Position numbers and translations under genes: made by a program
Source of the DNA: Desulfitobacterium metallireducens DSM 15288
GTDB lineage: Bacteria > Bacillota > Desulfitobacteriia > Desulfitobacteriales > Desulfitobacteriaceae
Assembly: GCF_000231405.2 (NCBI RefSeq)
Contig: NZ_CP007032.1
Coordinates: 1,054,001-1,118,000, forward strand
Length of the DNA stretch: 64,000 nucleotides
Direction: 5' to 3'
Shown: positions 51,810 through 59,559 of the stretch, piece by piece
Layout of the letters: each line of letters starts with the position of its first letter
Position numbering within the stretch: the stretch's first letter is position 1
The notes under the pieces: model-generated
Database searches by the model: none
Told to the model about the DNA's origin: nothing
Seen by the model: the letters and a program-made list of their open reading frames with translations, nothing else

Positions 51810-51853
51810 TATACCTCCCCTTGGTATAAGGGGATTTACCTACCCAGGGTATA
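51810..51853 (+). promoter_or_regulatory. Tandem CstR-type dyads upstream of psrABC
   Basis: The first site is TACCT-CCCCT-TGGTA, embedded in TATACC-N7-GGTATA (51810-51828). The second is TACCT-ACCCA-GGGTA (51837-51851). A further overlapping repeat CCCCTT/AAGGGG (51817-51833) could form a hairpin with the first. Both lie about 155-195 bases before the psrA start; a promoter was not identified with confidence. Confidence 0.55.
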
Positions 51854-52006
51854 GGGGATAAACTAAGATAATCAAACAAAAATAGACTATTGAAGTGATT
51901 AGTGCACACAATCGCAAAATATGGCCTTTTTTGTCGTTCGCATAAAATTTAAAAACCATATATTATCTATCTATAAGTGAAAATATGAACAGAGGAGGTC
52001 CATGGT

Positions 52007-54676
52007 ATGAGTTCGCTAAAAGAACGTAACGTGGCAGCCAAACAAACCACCGCTTCACGCGATGTAGAGTGGGTACCAAGTATCTGCAATTTTTGCTCAA
52101 CGGTTTGTAATGTGCGCATTGGGGTTAAAGAAGTAAACGGTAAGAAGACTGCCGTTAAAATTGAAGGAAACCCTAATAGTCCTTTGAACCGAGGGAAAAC
52201 ATGTGCCCGTGGTCAGGCTGGATTAAAACAAACTTATGATGAAGGGCGTCTAACAACTCCATTAATTCGAGTTGAAGGATCTAAGCGGGGAGAGTGGAAC
52301 TTCCGTCCAGCATCATGGGAAGAAGCCACTAATTATTTTATGCAAAAGATGCAAGAAAACCAAGTTCAGCCTTGGGAAATGGCAATGGTCGGTGGCTGGA
52401 CCTCCTGCGTGTTCTATATGCCTTTAGCCTTGGCTTTTGCTTTTACAATGCAGATGCCTAACATTGTTGCGGCACCTATGCAACAATGTGTAACAGCAGG
52501 TCACTTAGGCAATGACTTCGTAACTGGAAACTTTAACTTTCATGATGAAGTGCTCGCAGATTTTGAAAATGCTAAATACATCATTTTTTCAGCAACAAAC
52601 TCTGGTGTAGCAGCTGCTTCAACAAGCCGCTTAGTTCGCTTTGCTGAAGCTAAAAAACGGGGTGCAAAAGTTGTTGTACTCGATCCCCGTATGTCTGAAT
52701 TAGCTGCGAAAGCGGATGAATGGCTTCCTATTAAACCTGGAACAGATTCAGCCTTTTTCTTAGCCATGATTCACGTCATTCTTCGTAACAAATTATATGA
52801 CCTTGATTTTGTAAGAGATCACACAAATATGTCTTTCCTTGCTGTTGAACATCAGGGCATGGTTGTGCCAATGATGGAAAATGACGAAAAAGGCAATCCA
52901 ACTGCTTTCTGGGTAATTGATGAGATTACCGGCGAAGTTCGCAAGCTTCCGGGTTATAACAATACAAATACGGTTGATGTGGATGGCAAGAAACTTGTTC
53001 CTGCATTAGAAGTTCCCAAAGGCTTCGAGATGAATGGACAAAAGCCAAAAACAATTTTCCAATATATGCTCGAACAAACTGCGAAATTCACGCCTGCTTG
53101 GGCTGAACAAGAAACGGATATCCCCGCAGCGACTATTGAGAAAATCGCAATTGAGTTTGGACAAACTCGTCCATCTCTTATTGATCCAGGTTGGCATGGT
53201 GCTCGTTATGGAAATATGATCAATACCCGTCGTTTGCAAAGTATTGTTCAAGCTCTTGTGGGTGGAATTGATACCACTGGCGGTTGGCTCATGTCCGGTG
53301 AATATCGGGAAAAGCTTCTTCATTTCGTTAAGAATATGAAAGAGGGTAAACCGACGCCAATTCTAGGACTTCCAGGGATGAACTTCCCATTGACGGCAGC
53401 CGGTAAATTTTTTGATCCAGCTTCATGGCAGCATGGTCATCCATCCTTTGCAATGGCCCATTCGATGGCTGAAAAAGCTGCAGGTCGCCAAGGTGTTGTT
53501 ATGCCAGCGTTCTCTGATTATGGGCTAGAGGAAGCAATAGACGGTAAACTTCAATATAACGGTCAACCCTATAAGATTAAAGCGATTTTAATGAATGCAG
53601 CAAATCCAGTTAGACATTACTATCCTGAATCACGATGGAAGAAGATGCTGTCAAGCCCAAATCTTGGAATACTTGCGGTAATCGATATTGTACCTTCCGA
53701 TACTGCGGCTTATGCAGACGTCATTTTCCCAAATCAAAACTATATTGAACGGGATGAGCCTTTCATCTATGGAGCAGGCCCTTCTACGGATCACGCAATT
53801 ACGACTCGGTTTAGTGCAGTTGAATCTAGCGCAGATTTAAAAGGAACTGCGGATATTCTCTTTGGTTTTGCCCAGGCCTTTGGAGCAACCGACGCTTTAG
53901 TTCAAACGATTTCAGAGCTTAACGGTATGAATCTTCAAGACCTTCAAGAGCAAATTGGCAAAGCTGTTAAAGGACAGCAAACATACACTAAAGCGTTACG
54001 TAATGTTTCCTTTAAGCATCATTCAAAGAATTTGGGAATGTCGCCAGAAAAGCTCGAACAAACCCTTCGTGAAAAAGGCGTGCTTATCGTTGAGACAGCT
54101 GATAAGATGCGGGAGCATGCAACTCTTCTTAAGGATCTACCGGTCCCAACTCCTTCTGGAAGAATTGAAATCTATTCCTTGTATCTTGCTGGTTTCACGA
54201 TGCAGCAAGGTCCTTCAGACACCTGGAATCCAGGATTCGTTTATATCCCTCCCCAGGTTAATCAAGCGAAAAAACCGGATGAATTCAACTTCATTTATGG
54301 AAAAGTGCCGACAGTTTCTTATGCATCAACAAACTCTAATAATCCCATTCTGATGGCATTATCCAAGGTTAAAGAAGATGAATTCATGGGCCTCTGGATA
54401 AACACCCAAAAAGCAACCCTATTAAATATCAAAACCGGTGATACCGTAACGGTTGAAAACTTGGTTAGTGGACAAAAAGCGCAAATTAAAGCTTTTGTAA
54501 CTGAGATGGTTCGTCCTGACACCGTATTCATGTCTTCATCTTGGGGAAGTGAAAACCCATTATTGAAAAATGCAGCTGGAGTCGGAACAGCTATCAATAA
54601 GTTGATTCCCTATCAAGTTGAACCTCTCGTAAGTGCATTCCGGAGTCAAGAATTCACCGTTCGCGTGACAAAGTAA
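52007..54676 (+). CDS. PsrA/PhsA-type molybdopterin oxidoreductase without Tat signal
   Basis: This 889-residue catalytic subunit belongs to the complex-iron-sulfur molybdoenzyme family. The N-terminal [4Fe-4S] motif is CNFCSTVCNV followed by CARGQ. The Mo-binding region has a candidate Cys ligand in QQCVTAGHL, and the C-terminal domain is GDTVTVENLVSG-like. Polysulfide, thiosulfate and tetrathionate reductases are the nearest roles. The N-terminus MSSLKERNVAAKQ lacks the twin-arginine signal that such PsrA proteins normally have, so this one would stay in the cytoplasm. GAGGAGG confirms the start. Confidence 0.88.
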   Translation: MSSLKERNVAAKQTTASRDVEWVPSICNFCSTVCNVRIGVKEVNGKKTAVKIEGNPNSPLNRGKTCARGQAGLKQTYDEGRLTTPLIRVEGSKRGEWNFRPASWEEATNYFMQKMQENQVQPWEMAMVGGWTSCVFYMPLALAFAFTMQMPNIVAAPMQQCVTAGHLGNDFVTGNFNFHDEVLADFENAKYIIFSATNSGVAAASTSRLVRFAEAKKRGAKVVVLDPRMSELAAKADEWLPIKPGTDSAFFLAMIHVILRNKLYDLDFVRDHTNMSFLAVEHQGMVVPMMENDEKGNPTAFWVIDEITGEVRKLPGYNNTNTVDVDGKKLVPALEVPKGFEMNGQKPKTIFQYMLEQTAKFTPAWAEQETDIPAATIEKIAIEFGQTRPSLIDPGWHGARYGNMINTRRLQSIVQALVGGIDTTGGWLMSGEYREKLLHFVKNMKEGKPTPILGLPGMNFPLTAAGKFFDPASWQHGHPSFAMAHSMAEKAAGRQGVVMPAFSDYGLEEAIDGKLQYNGQPYKIKAILMNAANPVRHYYPESRWKKMLSSPNLGILAVIDIVPSDTAAYADVIFPNQNYIERDEPFIYGAGPSTDHAITTRFSAVESSADLKGTADILFGFAQAFGATDALVQTISELNGMNLQDLQEQIGKAVKGQQTYTKALRNVSFKHHSKNLGMSPEKLEQTLREKGVLIVETADKMREHATLLKDLPVPTPSGRIEIYSLYLAGFTMQQGPSDTWNPGFVYIPPQVNQAKKPDEFNFIYGKVPTVSYASTNSNNPILMALSKVKEDEFMGLWINTQKATLLNIKTGDTVTVENLVSGQKAQIKAFVTEMVRPDTVFMSSSWGSENPLLKNAAGVGTAINKLIPYQVEPLVSAFRSQEFTVRVTK

Positions 54677-54689
54677 GGAGGAATATAAT

Positions 54690-55286
54690 ATGGCACGCTA
54701 TGGCATGGTCATAGATCTGCGATCCTGTGTAGGCTGTCAGGCCTGTAGTGCAGCTTGCTCTCTTGAAAATCAAACTCCATATTGGTCTAATAAATGGCGG
54801 ACTAAGGTAAAAGATATTGAAGTGGGTCAATACCCTAATACGGGTCGTCATTTTGTTCCAACGATTTGTATGCATTGTAAAGAACCGGCCTGCATGACGG
54901 TGTGTCCTTCTAAAGCGACTTTTAAAAATGATGATGGCTTTGTCTTGGTTAATTATGATACCTGCCTAGGATGTAAAGCATGTATGGCAGCATGTCCTTA
55001 TGGTGCACGTTACGTCTATGACAAAGAGGATGTGCGTCAAGCTAAAGAAATCTATGGTGATAGTACTCAACACACCAAAGTCCATATTGATAAGTGTACT
55101 TTCTGCCAAGATCGGATAGCCCGTGGGATGGAACCAGCTTGTGTTTCGACCTGTCCCACAACTTCAAGAATGGTTGGTGATTTGGACGATCCTAACAGCG
55201 AAGTAGCCAAAGCGGTATCTTCAGGTTTGGCCAAACCACTCCGTCCTGACCTCGATACTGAACCACGCGTCTATTATATTTATTAA
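54690..55286 (+). CDS. PsrB-type four-cluster ferredoxin subunit
   Basis: This 198-residue electron-transfer subunit has four [4Fe-4S] motifs. They start with CVGCQACSAACS, CMHCKEPACMTVCP, CLGCKACMAACP and CTFCQDRIARGMEPACVSTCP (last in outline). It transfers electrons between the NrfD-type anchor and the molybdopterin subunit. There is no signal peptide, consistent with partner export by Tat or, as here, a cytoplasmic complex. It is 13 bases after psrA. Confidence 0.93.
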   Translation: MARYGMVIDLRSCVGCQACSAACSLENQTPYWSNKWRTKVKDIEVGQYPNTGRHFVPTICMHCKEPACMTVCPSKATFKNDDGFVLVNYDTCLGCKACMAACPYGARYVYDKEDVRQAKEIYGDSTQHTKVHIDKCTFCQDRIARGMEPACVSTCPTTSRMVGDLDDPNSEVAKAVSSGLAKPLRPDLDTEPRVYYIY

Positions 55287-55299
55287 GGAGGGGATATTC

Positions 55300-56187
55300 A
55301 TGGCAAAACCGATGCATCTTGAACGCCAAGAAGCTTATGAATGGCCGGTGGCCGTCTATCTGTTCTTCGGTGGTTTTGGTGGAGCACTAATTACTCTGTC
55401 CTATATATTAAATTTCTTTGCAGCAACTGCATCGATGGTTGGACTTGCAACTCTAAGTGGACTTGTATTTTTCGCCATCGCGGGTTTATTCCTTGTTTTC
55501 TTTGATTTAGAGCGGCCTCTCAATGCAATCTACTCTATGAATAACGCAACTAAGTCGGGGATCTCTTGGGACGTCATGCTCATTATCGTCAATTATGTAT
55601 TTGGAATCCTTTTCGTAATTCCTGAGTTTGCGAATTTTAGTTTTCTAAGTGGATTATCAAGTATGCTTGCGCCTTATCAAGTGTTCTTTGGCGCCATTGC
55701 GGCAATTGCAGGATTCTTGTTCCCTATCATTTCAGGAGGGTTGCTCGCTGCTCCTGCATCAATCCCTCTCTGGCACACCCCTGCACTTCCGGTGCTCTAT
55801 CTTGTAACATCCTTCTCTCTTGCACTTGCTTACCTCGGTACGCTTTATGCTCCAAACGGGACCGTATATACAGCTTTCATGGGTGCTATTTTAGCCCTTT
55901 CAGCATTAACCTTCGGCTTATCTTTAGCTTATCTCGAGCATACACATAATGGTCCAATTGAGGCTAAAGAAGGAATGCATCGTATGCTAAAAACGGCTCG
56001 TTTCGTCATTCTTTATCCCTTAGTTGGAGTGCTATTCCCGTTAGGGTTAAGTGCATATTTATTCTTCTCGGGTGCCACTTTAACATGGGCTATGCCAGCT
56101 CTGGCGATTGCATTATTCCTTGGCGGTTTTGCTGCTAGGAATTGCGTTGTGAACAATGGAATTGAAACTTATCCCTGGCCCTATTAA
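55300..56187 (+). CDS. PsrC/NrfD-type membrane anchor
   Basis: This 295-residue quinone-interacting membrane subunit has eight predicted helices. The N-terminal WPVAVYLFFGGFGGALIT and later LERPL motifs fit NrfD/PsrC. It should exchange electrons with menaquinone. AAGGAGGGG lies before ATG 55300. It is the last gene of the operon and is followed by a terminator. Orientation relative to a cytoplasmic catalytic subunit needs experimental proof. Confidence 0.92.
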   Translation: MAKPMHLERQEAYEWPVAVYLFFGGFGGALITLSYILNFFAATASMVGLATLSGLVFFAIAGLFLVFFDLERPLNAIYSMNNATKSGISWDVMLIIVNYVFGILFVIPEFANFSFLSGLSSMLAPYQVFFGAIAAIAGFLFPIISGGLLAAPASIPLWHTPALPVLYLVTSFSLALAYLGTLYAPNGTVYTAFMGAILALSALTFGLSLAYLEHTHNGPIEAKEGMHRMLKTARFVILYPLVGVLFPLGLSAYLFFSGATLTWAMPALAIALFLGGFAARNCVVNNGIETYPWPY

Positions 56188-56236
56188 GAGATAAGATTTT
56201 CATGAAGTTAAATTATTGACAAGATGATTAAATAAA

Positions 56237-56280
56237 ATGCCCTGTAGAGTAGTCCGTGAAAAACTACTCTGCAGGGTATT
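56237..56280 (+). terminator. Terminator of the psr operon
   Basis: A long stem ATGCCCTG-T-AGAGTAGT pairs with ACTACTCT-G-CAGGGTAT and is followed by TTTT. One G-U pair is present. Confidence 0.85.
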
Positions 56281-56333
56281 TTGCTATAATCAAGTAAAGT
56301 TCATAAACCCTTAAAGGGGTGGAGTTAGAGAGT

Positions 56334-56468
56334 ATGAAGATTTTGCCCCCTGTGCGATACAGAGTTCATCTTCTAAGCCAAATAGAACTATGTTTTTTAG
56401 ATGTCTATTATTACCACGATGTGAATAGCATAGAGAGATATGAGTCCACGATGAGTGGACTCATATCT
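56334..56468 (+). other. Intergenic stretch with a strong hairpin and a doubtful reading frame
   Basis: Between psrC and the next gene lies ATG 56334 with GGAG upstream (MKILPPVRYRVHLLS and onwards). A perfect 14-bp hairpin (56436-56468) followed by six T sits inside this frame, so a full 85-residue protein is doubtful. Upstream, AACCC-TTAAA-GGGGT (56306-56320) resembles the CstR-type dyads loosely. It could be a short leader, a small RNA with its own terminator, or gene debris. Confidence 0.35.
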
Positions 56469-56592
56469 TTTTTTAAAAAGGGCTTTATTTTTTGGTTGCT
56501 TTTGTATACAATATACATGAGAGATAAATACCTGAGTTTAAGCAATCTTGAGACTTCCTCATCAAATAAGAGAATAAAGGAAGGCGATTAAA

Positions 56593-56745
56593 ATGAACCG
56601 TTTGCTCCAATTTTTTAAGGCCAAACTAGATAAATGTCCACTGCGTGAGGACGATCCTTATCGTACGTATTTTTATGGACTTGGATGTTATTCTTTCCCC
56701 AAAATAATAACAAGGGATGAAAAAATAAGAGAATTAACCCGTTGA
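56593..56745 (+). CDS. Small protein, 50 aa, unknown
   Basis: The short protein MNRLLQFFKAKLDKCPLRED and onwards ends in IRELTR. It has a basic amphipathic start, two Cys (15 and about 32), and an aromatic stretch YRTYFYGLGCYSF. AAGGAAGG lies 6 bases before the ATG, a good site. It is followed by TGA TGA. It stands alone between terminators, and I recognise no family. Confidence 0.45.
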   Translation: MNRLLQFFKAKLDKCPLREDDPYRTYFYGLGCYSFPKIITRDEKIRELTR

Positions 56746-56795
56746 TGATGTAACGTAAATTTCAAATCAATCGGTTCAATATTACAAGCTAACGA

Positions 56796-56841
56796 AAAGA
56801 GCGTTTATGGCAGATATAAGATTTTCTGCTATAACGCTCTT
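56796..56841. terminator. Terminator between convergent genes
   Basis: AAAGAGCGTT and AACGCTCTTT, extended by imperfect GCAGA/TCTGC pairing, form a long hairpin with an AT-rich loop. It serves the short gene on the left and the polyferredoxin gene on the right. Confidence 0.75.
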
Positions 56842-56870
56842 TATCATTATCTTTATTTTATAGTGTTGCT

Positions 56871-57989
56871 TTATTTTTCAAGACTTTCTTTGACTTCATC
56901 CCAATTGTAATCCGGAACTGTTTTACTGATCTCTTTCATCATCGTTTCTGCAGGGACATTTTTTGGAATTTTGAATGTCGTATAAAAATGTTCGAGTGGT
57001 GTATTAGTTGCTTCAGCAGCATCCTTAATCGTCATATAGCCTTTGATTTCATCATAAGTGATTGCTTCTCCAGCTTTGAGGGGAGCCGGTAAAACCGTAT
57101 ATACACCAGCAGCCTTGAAGGTAAGGATAGAACCGAAAAATACAACTACGACCAGAGCAATTACGATGAGAGGCTTCATCGATTTTTGACCTTCCTTGTT
57201 TTCCAAGGCTCCTGGTTTAGGACATTCTAAGACGCAAAGTTGGCAGTTAATGCATTCAGCACTTTTCACTTCCGTGTTATGCTGGATATCTATATTCATC
57301 GGACAGGAACGGTTGCATTTTCCACAATCGATGCAGGTATTTTCGTTTCTCACAACTTTAAAAGGACTGACTTTGCCCAGTATCCCATAAAGTGCACCCA
57401 TGGGGCAAAGATACTTGCAGAAGAAGCGGTCATAGAGTAGTGATCCAATCAAGGTTATGACTAAGAGGATTAAACCTACCGCAGATTCTCCCCATACACT
57501 TTCTAGACCTTCAGGTAAATGACCATAAGCTGACCAAGGATCATAAGGAGCCATCCATAAACCTGCAGTTCTCCAAGCATATAATACGGTAATGATGAGG
57601 ACGAGATATTTTAAATATCTTAAAGGTTTATCGACCTTTGCGGGAATAACAAATTTTTTTCTAAAGATTTTCTGACCCATTTTTGCAAAGAACTCCTGAA
57701 TAGCACCAAACGGACAGAGTAACCCACAAAAGCTTCGTCTGAAAAGAATCGCCAATAGAACAGTTACCCCAAAAAGGACAAGTGTCCCTGCAAATATTTT
57801 GCTAATGAAGCTCCCTGCTGTGAATATTTGATATAAACTCTCCAGTCCACCAAAGGGGCAGAGCGCGTGTATGGAAGGTGATTCTCCACCCCCCAGTTTA
57901 ATATGCAGGTATGCTTCAGTCGTAATAAACAGCGTAATAAGGGCTAAAAGAATCCAACGTAAAAATTTAATTTGTTTCTCTTTTCTCAA
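56871..57989 (-). CDS. NapH/CcoG-like membrane polyferredoxin
   Basis: This 372-residue membrane protein has about five helices. Two membrane-edge motifs, CGLLCPFGAIQEFF and CKYLCPMGALYG, are of NapH/NosR type, followed by two cytoplasmic [4Fe-4S] sites CIDCGKCNRSCPMNI and CINCQLCVLECPK. A further helix near 270-292 precedes a C-terminal soluble domain of about 75 residues (TIKDAAEATNTPLEHF) of unknown role. It likely moves electrons across or within the membrane. TTG start with AGAGGAAG upstream. It lies close to the psr operon. Confidence 0.88.
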   Translation of the reverse strand: MRKEKQIKFLRWILLALITLFITTEAYLHIKLGGGESPSIHALCPFGGLESLYQIFTAGSFISKIFAGTLVLFGVTVLLAILFRRSFCGLLCPFGAIQEFFAKMGQKIFRKKFVIPAKVDKPLRYLKYLVLIITVLYAWRTAGLWMAPYDPWSAYGHLPEGLESVWGESAVGLILLVITLIGSLLYDRFFCKYLCPMGALYGILGKVSPFKVVRNENTCIDCGKCNRSCPMNIDIQHNTEVKSAECINCQLCVLECPKPGALENKEGQKSMKPLIVIALVVVVFFGSILTFKAAGVYTVLPAPLKAGEAITYDEIKGYMTIKDAAEATNTPLEHFYTTFKIPKNVPAETMMKEISKTVPDYNWDEVKESLEK

Positions 57990-58108
57990 TTATTATCACT
58001 CTTCCTCTTATAAAAGGGCTACAGAAGGGTTTTCTTACCGTAGTGTAGCCCCTATTTCATTCTCTCTGTAAATGTCTTTGAAACTAAATTGATGTTGGAA
58101 TCTATTTT

Positions 58109-58606
58109 TTAGTTTAAAGCACCTTGAGTAGTACTTGGGGTAGCATTAGTAGTGCTTTGAGTAGCACCTAGGCCGCAAGCGCCACCTCTACCGAATCCTG
58201 CCCCATTACCGGCTCCTCTACCCATTCCGTAGCCACCACCCATGCCATAGCCTCTTCCTCCCATTCCTTGGCCATAGCAGGTTGCTTGATTATTTTTGAT
58301 GTTATTATAGATTTCATCGGCTTGCGCTTGGGTAATGTCACCAGCTGCAACCTGTTCGTCAAGAACAGCTTTTCTTTGTTCTAGCATTTGGGTTTGGAAT
58401 TCATCTAGCTTGCCTGCTTCCTCGGCAATCGTACCATAAGTTTTGCCTGTGGTAGACCGTTGTTCGGTTACAGTTTCAACAGTTTGGCCTGTCACACCGG
58501 CTGTGATTTCGGCTGGGGTCTTGAGTGTTGCTGCATAAACGCTACCTGCTGTCCCTAATACTCCTAGGGTTGTGACGACGACGAGGAGTTTCTTGAGATT
58601 TTTCAT
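58109..58606 (-). CDS. Secreted DUF2680-like protein with Gly/Met-rich tail
   Basis: This 165-residue protein has a signal peptide (residues 1-25, cleaved near VYAA) and a helical DUF2680-like middle (residues 40-105, DEFQTQMLEQRKAVLDEQV in outline). The last 55 residues are built from Gly, Met, Tyr and Arg (GQGMGGRGYGMGGGYG, GRGAGNGAGFGRGG). AAAAGGAGCG precedes the start. The HK at 59552 has a related Gly/Met segment. A metal or envelope-stress role is possible. Confidence 0.8.
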   Translation of the reverse strand: MKNLKKLLVVVTTLGVLGTAGSVYAATLKTPAEITAGVTGQTVETVTEQRSTTGKTYGTIAEEAGKLDEFQTQMLEQRKAVLDEQVAAGDITQAQADEIYNNIKNNQATCYGQGMGGRGYGMGGGYGMGRGAGNGAGFGRGGACGLGATQSTTNATPSTTQGALN

Positions 58607-58866
58607 GTTGACACGCTCCTTTTTATTGATAGTGTATATTTACCCTTAATTGAAGTATAGACAAGAAATGTGGCAAAACTTTGGCAAAAGTTTAAAAGAA
58701 TTTTGTCATTTCGATCATCGAGCAGTTCCTAAAGACGTAATCCTATGCCATAATTATGTCACACATTAGTTTCATTAAGTGGTAGATTAATGTTAGATAA
58801 CAATAATCCGGATTTTGAATGAAAATACTTAAAAAACAGTAGAGATGCAGACTGGAGGGAGCAATT

Positions 58867-59559
58867 ATGAACAAGACAATCCTGATCGCCGATGATCATG
58901 AGGATATTCTCGAAATAATGCAACGATATGTGATTAAGGAGGGTTATACGCCACTCCTTGCGCATGATGGAGAAGAAGCCATTCAGAAGTTTAATGAATC
59001 GCCACCTATCCTTCTGTTACTCGATGTTATGATGCCTAAGAAGGATGGATTCGACGTTTGCCGTAAGATCCGTGAAACTTCGAATGTACCTATTATTATG
59101 ATCACGGCTAAAGGCGAAGATGGAGATCGTATCATGGGTTTGGATATTGGGGCTGATGATTATATTGTTAAGCCCTTTAGTCCAGCAGAAGTTATGGCAC
59201 GGATACGGGCGATTTTAAGACGGATTGACATTTCTGAGGATGAAGAAAAAGATATTATTCGTTTTCCAGGGTTAGAAATCAATATTTCAACTTATGAAGT
59301 ATTAATACAGGGCCAAATCATTAATTTGACTAAGAAGGAAATCGAAATTCTATGGTTATTGGCAGGGAATCCAGGGAAAGTTTTTTCAAGGGATACCTTG
59401 CTTGATCGTGTCTGGGGTTATGATTATTTTGGTGATGCGCGAACAGTAGATACCCATATAAAAAGACTCAGATCTAAAATAGAAAATTCCCAATCGTTCA
59501 ATTGGGATATCAAGACCGTCTGGGGAGTGGGATATAAATTTGAGGTAAAGCATGTTTAG
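58867..59559 (+). CDS. OmpR/PhoB-family response regulator
   Basis: This 230-residue regulator has a receiver domain with phospho-acceptor Asp53 (LLLLDVMMPKKDG), acidic pair DDHED near residue 10 and Lys in IVKPFSP. It is followed by a winged-helix DNA-binding domain (residues 130-228, VDTHIKRLRSKIE). GGAGGG precedes ATG 58867. It overlaps the kinase gene by 8 bases. The DUF2680 gene upstream is divergent, and its spacer (58607-58866) probably holds the target site. Confidence 0.94.
   Translation: MNKTILIADDHEDILEIMQRYVIKEGYTPLLAHDGEEAIQKFNESPPILLLLDVMMPKKDGFDVCRKIRETSNVPIIMITAKGEDGDRIMGLDIGADDYIVKPFSPAEVMARIRAILRRIDISEDEEKDIIRFPGLEINISTYEVLIQGQIINLTKKEIEILWLLAGNPGKVFSRDTLLDRVWGYDYFGDARTVDTHIKRLRSKIENSQSFNWDIKTVWGVGYKFEVKHV

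Noticed and set aside
56334-56591. An 85-codon frame from ATG 56334
   Set aside because: A perfect 14-bp hairpin with a T-run lies inside it, there is no recognisable family, and the later part is AT-rich and compositionally odd. It is kept only as an intergenic note.
56743-56748. Tandem TGA TGA after the 50-residue gene, possible double Sec
   Set aside because: Reading on runs into the terminator at 56796 and the reverse-strand gene; no SECIS-like hairpin follows and no domain is extended.
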